DNA of 64,000 bases from Nitrincola salilacus (GTDB lineage Bacteria > Pseudomonadota > Gammaproteobacteria > Pseudomonadales > Balneatricaceae): NCBI RefSeq assembly GCF_046271865.1, contig NZ_CP176580.1, forward strand, positions 186,001 through 250,000. Reading direction: 5' to 3'. A program made the translations under genes and the position numbers. The notes under the pieces are model-generated. The model was not told the DNA's origin and searched no databases. It saw nothing but the letters and a program-made list of their open reading frames with translations. Numbering within the stretch: position 1 is the first letter of the stretch; every line of letters starts with the position of its first letter. Shown in pieces: positions 58,818-64,000 of this stretch.

Positions 58818-59748
58818 GTTCGTTGTAAACCTCGCGCAGTATCTCATCCGCACCTGCTGCCAGCAGTCGATCAGCCAGCGCGATACCCAGTGCCTGGGCA
58901 TCGGCGGAAGCGCCTCGAATCTCATCGCGTAAAACCAGTGTGCCATCCGGACGGCCGACGAGCCCTCGCAGCCAGAGCTGTGACTGATCTTCGCTGAGCA
59001 CGGCGAAACAGCCGATCGGTACCTGACAGCCACCCTCAAGCCTTCTGTTCAGTGCGCGCTCGGCTTCTACCTGAAGGGCCGTGGCGCTGTGATGCAGCGG
59101 TGCCAGCAGCTGGTGCAGTTCATGGTCGTCAGTGCGGCATTCGATACCCACTGCACCCTGTCCGCCAGCTGGAAGGCTTTCCTCGGGAGGCATCTGATAG
59201 CGAATGCGCTCATCCAGCTCCAGTCGCAGCAGACCGGCGGTGGCCAGAATGATGGCGTCGTACTCCCCAGCATCCAGTTTGCCCAGACGTGTCTGAACAT
59301 TGCCGCGCAGGCTGCGAACTACCAGATCGGGTCGCCGTTCGCGTACCTGTACCTCACGACGCAGTGAGGAGGTGCCGACACAGGCACCCTGTGGCAGATC
59401 ATCCAGATTGGCGTAATGATTGCTGACAAAGGCATCGGTTGGATTTTCCCGCGGGCAGATAACTGCCAGCCCAAGTCCCGGTGGAAACTCCATGGGTACA
59501 TCCTTCATGGAATGCACAGCGATATCGGCACGATCTTCCAGCATCGCAGTTTCCAATTCCTTGACGAACAGCCCCTTGCCACCGATCTTGGCCAGCGGCG
59601 TATCCAGTATCTTGTCGCCCTGTGTGACCATGGTGACCAGCTCAATGCTCAGGTCCGGATGGTGGCGCTCAAGCTCGGCTTTTACATACTCTGCCTGCCA
59701 GAGGGCAAGCAGGCTGCGACGGGTGGCGATGCGGATGGTTCTGCTCAT
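58810..59748 (-). CDS. hemC: Hydroxymethylbilane synthase (porphobilinogen deaminase)
   Basis: It joins four porphobilinogens on a dipyrromethane cofactor. The 312 residues begin IRIATRRSLLALWQAEYVK, contain the catalytic Asp in VHSMKDVPMEFPPG and SSLRREVQVRERRPDL, and the cofactor cysteine in RLEGGCQVPIGCF (near residue 245). It leads the hemC-hemD-hemX-hemY operon and is divergent from argH. Confidence 0.97.
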   Translation of the reverse strand: MSRTIRIATRRSLLALWQAEYVKAELERHHPDLSIELVTMVTQGDKILDTPLAKIGGKGLFVKELETAMLEDRADIAVHSMKDVPMEFPPGLGLAVICPRENPTDAFVSNHYANLDDLPQGACVGTSSLRREVQVRERRPDLVVRSLRGNVQTRLGKLDAGEYDAIILATAGLLRLELDERIRYQMPPEESLPAGGQGAVGIECRTDDHELHQLLAPLHHSATALQVEAERALNRRLEGGCQVPIGCFAVLSEDQSQLWLRGLVGRPDGTLVLRDEIRGASADAQALGIALADRLLAAGADEILREVYNERG

Positions 59749-59885
59749 GGCTTATCAGGGTCCTGTCTGCAGGCCGATGACCTGTACTGAAATAAAGAGT
59801 CGAAAAATGGCGTTCATTGTAACAGATCCCCGCTACGTTTTATCACGGGCAGTTTTATTACAAGGCCCCCTTCGTCTGGCAAGCC

Positions 59886-59894
59886 TGATATAAT
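59886..59894 (+). promoter_or_regulatory. Extended -10 promoter of argH
   Basis: TGATATAAT (59886-59894) is a perfect extended -10 (TGnTATAAT), which can work without a good -35 element, and none is visible. It lies 43 bases before the argH start. GGAGA gives the ribosome site. Confidence 0.7.
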
Positions 59895-59936
59895 CGGCCC
59901 ATATTTGCCTGGCTTCTATTCCTGGAGATTTCGAAC

Positions 59937-61331
59937 ATGAGCAACAAAACCAACCAGCAGTGGGGTGGTCGCTTCACTGAGCCTACCGATGCCTTTGTCG
60001 CGCGCTTCACCGCGTCTGTCGAGTTCGACAAGCGCCTGTACAAGCATGATATCCAGGGTTCGATTGCCCATGCGCGTATGCTGGCAAAAGTCGGCGTGCT
60101 TACAGAGCAGGAGCGTGACGATATTCTGCGTGGTCTGGGCGAAATTCGCATCGAGATCGAGCGCGGTGAATTTGAATGGTCGATCGAGCTGGAAGATGTG
60201 CATATGAACATCGAAGCGGCGCTGACACGCAAGATCGGTATCACTGGCAAGAAGCTGCATACCGGTCGTTCGCGTAACGACCAGGTAGCGACCGATATTC
60301 GTCTTTATCTGCGTGAAGAGACTGATCTGATTCTGGATGAAATCAGCCGCCTGCAGCAGGGCTTGCTGGATCTGGCGGAGCGCGAAGCCGATACCATCAT
60401 GCCGGGATTCACTCATCTTCAGACAGCGCAGCCTGTCACCTTCGGTCATCATCTGCTGGCCTGGTTCGAGATGCTCAGCCGCGATCATGAGCGTTTTTCC
60501 GATTGCCGCAAGCGGATCAATATCATGCCGCTGGGGGCTGCTGCGCTGGCGGGCACCACCTATCCGATCGATCGTCATTATACGGCCGAGCTGATGGAGT
60601 TTACGGCTCCGGCCAACAACTCGCTGGATGCAGTGTCGGATCGTGACTTTGCGATCGAATTCTGTGCGGCATCCAGTGTGTTGCTGATGCACATGACGCG
60701 TATGTCGGAAGAACTGGTGCTCTGGACCTCGGCACAGTTCGGCTTCATCAACCTGCCGGATCGTTTCTGCACTGGCTCATCGATCATGCCGCAGAAGAAA
60801 AATCCCGATGTGCCTGAGCTGGTCCGTGGTAAAAGCGGCCGGGTCTATGGTCATCTGATGTCTCTGCTGACACTGATGAAATCTCAGCCACTGGCTTACA
60901 ACAAGGATAATCAGGAAGACAAAGAGCCTTTGTTTGATACCGTGGATACCGTCAAGGGATGCCTGCGCGCTTTCGGCGACATGGTACCTGCGCTGGAATC
61001 ACGCAAGATGGTGATGCGCGAAGCGGCTCTGCGTGGTTTTTCAACCGCAACCGATCTGGCTGATTATCTGGTTCGCAAAGGTGTGGCTTTCCGTGATGCA
61101 CATGAAATTGTAGGGCTGTCGGTCGCCTACGGTATCAAGACCAGTCAGGATCTGGGTGAGATGGCGCTGGAGGAGCTGCAGCAGTTCTCAAGTGTAATCG
61201 ATGCGGATGTATTTGAAGTGCTGACGCTGGAAGGCTCGGTGGCTGCACGCAATCATATCGGTGGAACCGCACCACAACAGGTCAGGCAGGCGGTTGCCCG
61301 TGGACGTGAGTTGCTGGCTGGACGCGAGTGA
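59937..61331 (+). CDS. argH: Argininosuccinate lyase
   Basis: It splits argininosuccinate into arginine and fumarate, the last arginine step. The 464-residue protein begins QQWGGRFTEPTDAFVARFTA and contains HTGRSRNDQVATDIRLY (conserved His/Thr acid-base region), HLQTAQPVTFGHHL and the fumarate-lyase signature GSSIMPQKKNPDVPE with the mobile-loop serine. The argH/hemC divergent pair is a classic gammaproteobacterial arrangement. Confidence 0.97.
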   Translation: MSNKTNQQWGGRFTEPTDAFVARFTASVEFDKRLYKHDIQGSIAHARMLAKVGVLTEQERDDILRGLGEIRIEIERGEFEWSIELEDVHMNIEAALTRKIGITGKKLHTGRSRNDQVATDIRLYLREETDLILDEISRLQQGLLDLAEREADTIMPGFTHLQTAQPVTFGHHLLAWFEMLSRDHERFSDCRKRINIMPLGAAALAGTTYPIDRHYTAELMEFTAPANNSLDAVSDRDFAIEFCAASSVLLMHMTRMSEELVLWTSAQFGFINLPDRFCTGSSIMPQKKNPDVPELVRGKSGRVYGHLMSLLTLMKSQPLAYNKDNQEDKEPLFDTVDTVKGCLRAFGDMVPALESRKMVMREAALRGFSTATDLADYLVRKGVAFRDAHEIVGLSVAYGIKTSQDLGEMALEELQQFSSVIDADVFEVLTLEGSVAARNHIGGTAPQQVRQAVARGRELLAGRE

Positions 61332-61379
61332 GCATCTGAATGGCGCTTGATGCTTGTGCTGAATAACTGCTGATAATGC

Positions 61380-61416
61380 GCACCCCGTCCGTGCTCTATG
61401 CCAGTGGGTGGGGTGC
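61380..61416. terminator. Terminator between argH and the gcvR-like gene
   Basis: GCACCCC (61380-61386) pairs with GGGGTGC (61410-61416); the loop can fold further. It is followed by TTGATCGGTTGTT. It lies between the convergent stops of argH and the gcvR-like gene. Confidence 0.65.
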
Positions 61417-61428
61417 TTGATCGGTTGT

Positions 61429-61944
61429 TCAGCGCAGGCTGATATCGACCATCAGATCATTGGCCAGACTTTCCAGCGCTTCCTGAAGCTCATCCAGATC
61501 CAGTCCGTCCGGAACGCTGAGTTGAGCGTCGGCCTGGAACAGTTGCTCTCCCGACATGGAGCCTGATACCAGTAGCGTTGTCAGGCGTTCGACATTGACA
61601 TGGCGGGCGGCCAGCGCCTGTGAAATCTCCTTGACGATCCCTGGGCGGTCGTGTCCAATCAGTGCCAGTGAAATGGCGCGGCGGGGTATCTCCGATGAGA
61701 CCTCCTCTCCAGCTTCGACGGTCACCTTCAGGCCTTTGCTGGCGAGCGCTTGCAGTGCAGTGATCAACGCCTGACTCTGGTCGGCAGGAACCTGTGCGAC
61801 CATGATGCCTGCAAACTTGCCGGCCAGTCGCGACATGCCTGATTCTAACCAGTTGCCCTGATGTTCGGCGATGGTGCGTGATAAAGCCTCGACGAGGCCT
61901 GGTCTGTCCGGTCCGATGACGGTCAGAACCAATGAAGTCATCAT
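61429..61944 (-). CDS. ACT-domain regulator, GcvR-like
   Basis: The 171-residue protein holds two ACT domains: SLVLTVIGPDRPGLVEALS (about 4-22) and ISLALIGHDRPGIVKEISQA (about 91-110). This double-ACT layout with no other domain is that of GcvR, which binds GcvA to repress glycine-cleavage genes. No gcvA is in the window, and other double-ACT proteins exist, so the symbol is withheld. Two adjacent ATGs at the start leave a one-residue doubt. Confidence 0.85.
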   Translation of the reverse strand: MMTSLVLTVIGPDRPGLVEALSRTIAEHQGNWLESGMSRLAGKFAGIMVAQVPADQSQALITALQALASKGLKVTVEAGEEVSSEIPRRAISLALIGHDRPGIVKEISQALAARHVNVERLTTLLVSGSMSGEQLFQADAQLSVPDGLDLDELQEALESLANDLMVDISLR

Positions 61945-62033
61945 GTTCTAGCTCCTGATATACATATTAAAAAACACATAGATGCTTGCTTTTAGAGTAA
62001 GCCATTGCAGCCGTTTTAGCGACCGGAGAATCG

Positions 62034-62945
62034 ATGCAACAGATTCTGAGTGCCTTGTGGCCGGTGTTTGCTCTGCTGATGCTGGGCTATCTGGCACGTA
62101 GTTTTCGTTTCCCTGGTGACGCCTTCTGGCAACCGGCGGAGCGTGCGACCTATTATGTGCTGTTCCCCGCATTGCTGGTGCGGCGGCTCAGTGATGCCAG
62201 CCTGTCGGGTGATGAGTCGATGGCACTGGTATTGGCTGTCTTACTGCTGCTGGCGCTGGGGACGTTGCTGTGTTTTCTGTTGCGACCGTTGCTGCAATTG
62301 CCAGCCGCGGCCTTTACTTCCTTTTATCAGGGCGGTATGCGCTTCAACACTTTTGTTGCGCTGGCTGCATCGGCGGCTCTCTATTCCGACTCAGGTATTG
62401 CACTGGCAGCAGTCATAGCGGCAGTGATGATTCCGCTGCTGAACCTGCTCTGCATTCTGGTCTTTGCCCGCTACACTTCGGCTTCTCCCTCCCTGGCAGG
62501 TGTATTGAAAACGCTGGTCACCAATCCGTTGATTCTGGCTTGTCTGTTGGGGCTGCTGATCAATGTCACTCTTGGTGGTTTGCCTGCACTGGTGGTGCCG
62601 GTTTTTGATCTGCTGGCGCAGATGGCATTACCGTTGGGGCTGTTGGCGGTGGGTGCGGGTCTTTCATTGCCTGCATTGAGGCACTCGGGGCGGGCTTTGG
62701 CAGCCGCGTCGGTGGTCAAGCTGCTCGCTCTTCCGCTGTTGGCGTGGGGGTTGGCCAGGTTGCTGCATCTGAGCGATGAGGCAACCGGAGTCTTTCTGTT
62801 GTTTGCATCTGTACCGACTGCGACATCTGCCTATATTCTGGCGCGTCAGTTGCAGGGGGATGCGCCATTAATGGCAGCCATTATTACCGGTCAGACGCTG
62901 CTGTCGATGTTGAGTATGCCGCTGATACTGCATTTTTTGGGTTAA
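62034..62945 (+). CDS. AEC-family (auxin efflux carrier-like) transporter
   Basis: The 303-residue hydrophobic protein has about ten spans in two five-helix halves, beginning FALLMLGYLARSFRF and with the conserved GGMRFNTFVALAA segment (here QGGMRFNTFVALAASAALY) and VLKTLVTNPLILACLLGLLIN. The C-terminal half has FASVPTATSAYILARQL. Bacterial AEC members carry organic acids such as malonate or malate; the substrate is not readable. It is preceded by GGAG and stands alone. Confidence 0.88.
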   Translation: MQQILSALWPVFALLMLGYLARSFRFPGDAFWQPAERATYYVLFPALLVRRLSDASLSGDESMALVLAVLLLLALGTLLCFLLRPLLQLPAAAFTSFYQGGMRFNTFVALAASAALYSDSGIALAAVIAAVMIPLLNLLCILVFARYTSASPSLAGVLKTLVTNPLILACLLGLLINVTLGGLPALVVPVFDLLAQMALPLGLLAVGAGLSLPALRHSGRALAAASVVKLLALPLLAWGLARLLHLSDEATGVFLLFASVPTATSAYILARQLQGDAPLMAAIITGQTLLSMLSMPLILHFLG

Positions 62946-63099
62946 TAACTCGGAAAAAGGCTGCCATTTCAGGAAGGGGTGGCTGAAATCTGAGCGCATG
63001 GCTTAATAGTCAGTGTTAAGCTCAGGAAAAAATTGAGATAATTTCAGGATTGCTATTGCATTTTTTTGTCAATATGAAAGACTGTCATAAGAATCACGG

Positions 63100-63124
63100 G
63101 TAAACAAACGTTTACTTGTATAGT
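63100..63124 (+). promoter_or_regulatory. Palindromic operator-like site overlapping a promoter
   Basis: GTAAAC-aaac-GTTTAC (63100-63115) is a perfect 6-bp inverted repeat, and its inner AAACGTTT is CG-centred as in LacI/PurR-family operators. TATAGT at 63119-63124 is a likely -10 directly downstream. The 16-mer at 63102-63117 matches the E. coli PurR consensus at 11 of 12 fixed positions by eye. It would control the 41-residue peptide gene 30 bases downstream. Confidence 0.5.
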
Positions 63125-63153
63125 GCGCAACCCATAATGAGAAGAGACAGCGA

Positions 63154-63279
63154 ATGAAAAAGGGTCCCGATCTGATACTGATTTTGATCCTGGTGTTTAT
63201 TGTCGGCACTGTAATGACCGGTGTTTCCCAGAGCGGATTTGAATTGGCTTCTCTGGTGCAGCAGGTTTTTAACAGCTGA
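63154..63279 (+). CDS. 41-residue single-span membrane peptide
   Basis: The ATG at 63154 follows GAAGAGA. The peptide is MKKGPDLILILILVFIVGTV and 21 more residues: a short basic start, one hydrophobic span (about 7-24) and an amphipathic tail ending FNS. It is below the size usually called. It lies between the AEC transporter and the convergent ygfA-type gene with a clear promoter-like and operator-like block upstream. Function unknown; single-span peptides of this size often modulate larger membrane proteins. Confidence 0.6.
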   Translation: MKKGPDLILILILVFIVGTVMTGVSQSGFELASLVQQVFNS

Positions 63280-63299
63280 CATGCAGCGCGAGTTGGCTA

Positions 63300-63890
63300 T
63301 CAACTGACGGGGTAGAATTCATAGTCCGTCAGTATACCCTGTAGCGGGACATCCCACGCTGCGGTCGGTAATTTCTCAACCTTTTGAAAATCATGTGCCA
63401 GCCCAATCAGCCGTGGCCCTTTCAATCCTGTTTGATTGAATTTGAAGCTGAACGTCCTGTCGTAGTAGCCCCCACCCATACCCAGTCTTCCACCCTCGGG
63501 ATCAAATGCGACCAGTGGCATCATCACAAGATCAAGCGCCCAAGCGGGTCTGCGTCTGCGGTGAGTGACCGTGGGCTCCATAATTTTGTAGCTGTTGCGC
63601 CGCATACGGGTCGTTGGGGTGTAGGGTAAAAACCACAGACGATTGTGTGATATCGGGTGCAGTACTGGCAGGAGTACTGTCTTGCGGAGTTTCCAGCACA
63701 GCGTGATAATAGCTGTCGGATCCACTTCGCCGTCATTAGGCAGGTAAAGCGCTATGTGTCTGGCTTTACGAAACCAGAGTTGATTCTGCAGCGTGCGCAT
63801 GGCGCTTTCGCTTGCTCGGCGTTGCTGTTGCGGTGTCAGGCTTCTGCGTTTGATACGCATCTGCTTGCGCAGCTCTCGTCGCGCATTCAT
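63300..63890 (-). CDS. ygfA: 5-formyltetrahydrofolate cyclo-ligase
   Basis: It converts 5-formyl-THF to 5,10-methenyl-THF with ATP. The 196-residue protein has the N-terminal basic LRKQMRIKRRSL, YLPNDGEVDP, and the nucleotide- and folate-binding region LVMMPLVAFDPEGGRLGMGGGYYDRTF, all family hallmarks. It lies directly downstream of the 6S RNA, the same arrangement as ssrS-ygfA in E. coli, where it is cotranscribed with the RNA and affects persistence. Confidence 0.94.
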   Translation of the reverse strand: MNARRELRKQMRIKRRSLTPQQQRRASESAMRTLQNQLWFRKARHIALYLPNDGEVDPTAIITLCWKLRKTVLLPVLHPISHNRLWFLPYTPTTRMRRNSYKIMEPTVTHRRRRPAWALDLVMMPLVAFDPEGGRLGMGGGYYDRTFSFKFNQTGLKGPRLIGLAHDFQKVEKLPTAAWDVPLQGILTDYEFYPVS

Positions 63891-63897
63891 CTTGATG

Positions 63898-64000
63898 GGG
63901 TCTCCCGGGGTGCCGCTATTGATTGTGGCCCTGAACCGTAAGGTTCAGAGTGGAAGCAACGCTCAATGCATCAGGCTTTCCGTCAGCGGACATGCACACA
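63898..64000 (-). ncRNA. ssrS: 6S RNA, 3' part (5' end outside the window)
   Basis: Reading the minus strand, the end of the window gives CTGAACCTTACGGTTCAGGG followed by CCAC, a short stretch and GCGGCACCCCGGGAGA. E. coli 6S RNA has the same elements in the same order (a GAACC/GGTTC hairpin, then GGCGGCATC-type closing stem). It lies 8 bases upstream of the cyclo-ligase start, the ssrS-ygfA order. 6S RNA mimics an open promoter and sequesters sigma-70 polymerase. The 5' part is missing, so the closing stem cannot be tested. Confidence 0.82.

Noticed and set aside
57993..59039. Extended hemD frame reaching inside hemC
   Set aside because: The extra 74 codons lie in hemC and show no HemD likeness; the GTG at 58817 gives the expected length.
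59916..60692. 258-codon open frame antisense to argH
   Set aside because: The sense frame holds conserved argininosuccinate-lyase residues.
1..64000. Mobile elements, prophage or genomic island
   Set aside because: No transposase, integrase, phage gene or tRNA-flanked att repeat was found; gene order is mostly conserved core.

Overview
The window looks like chromosomal core DNA of a marine-type gammaproteobacterium, probably in or near the Oceanospirillales. This is inferred from gene content and order, not from a database search. Several neighbourhoods match textbook gammaproteobacterial synteny: gmk-rpoZ-spoT, yrfG-hslR-hslO-pckA, ybbP-ybbA/tesA, trxA/rho, ubiD-fre, hemC-hemD-hemX-hemY/argH, and a 6S RNA directly upstream of a ygfA-type gene. 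There is no transposase, integrase, phage gene, CRISPR array, rRNA or convincing tRNA. The window opens inside a TonB-receptor gene and closes inside the 6S RNA gene.

Layout. 1-5.6 kb: 3' part of a siderophore receptor with its piuC partner, then on the minus strand an osmC-like gene, an FMN hydroxy-acid dehydrogenase and a DUF3422 membrane protein. 5.7-10.3 kb: gmk, rpoZ, spoT and an HDOD protein. 10.3-19.6 kb: YheS-like ABC-F ATPase, a TIGR02444-type protein, FKBP isomerase, rsd plus a WD40-like lipoprotein, an orphan FliL-like protein, gshA and tex. 19.8-29.5 kb: the most distinctive region, holding a DctB-like sensor kinase, a DctD-like sigma-54 activator, a chemoreceptor with a CXXCH haem motif, and a TAXI-type TRAP transporter (fused permease, universal stress protein, binding protein) behind a near-consensus -24/-12 promoter. 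29.6-39.4 kb: a membrane protein, ilvA, rpiA, a YbbAP-type exporter divergent from tesA, an unknown lipoprotein, a TrmB-like methyltransferase, sodB and cysQ. 39.6-47.8 kb: yrfG, hslR, a PAP2 gene, hslO, pckA, a second chemoreceptor and dinB. 48-55.5 kb: a conserved unknown, an EamA permease, ppx, trxA, rho, ubiD and a fre-like gene. 55.5-64 kb: the hem operon, argH, a gcvR-like regulator, an AEC transporter, an unlisted 41-residue membrane peptide, ygfA and 6S RNA.

How the parts work together. The 19.8-29.5 kb block reads as one sense-and-import unit. DctB would sense a periplasmic ligand, DctD would activate sigma-54 RNA polymerase at the TRAP promoter, and the receptor transcribed divergently from the same 480-bp region could couple chemotaxis to the same nutrient or to redox state. 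The rest is mostly housekeeping: stringent response (gmk, rpoZ, spoT, ppx), stress and redox repair (hslR, hslO, sodB, gshA, trxA), tetrapyrrole and ubiquinone synthesis, transcription control (rho, rsd, tex, 6S RNA) and gluconeogenesis (pckA).

A recurring oddity is short tandem repeats (10-14 bp units, three to six copies) between genes at four places, one of which encodes the last residues of a protein.
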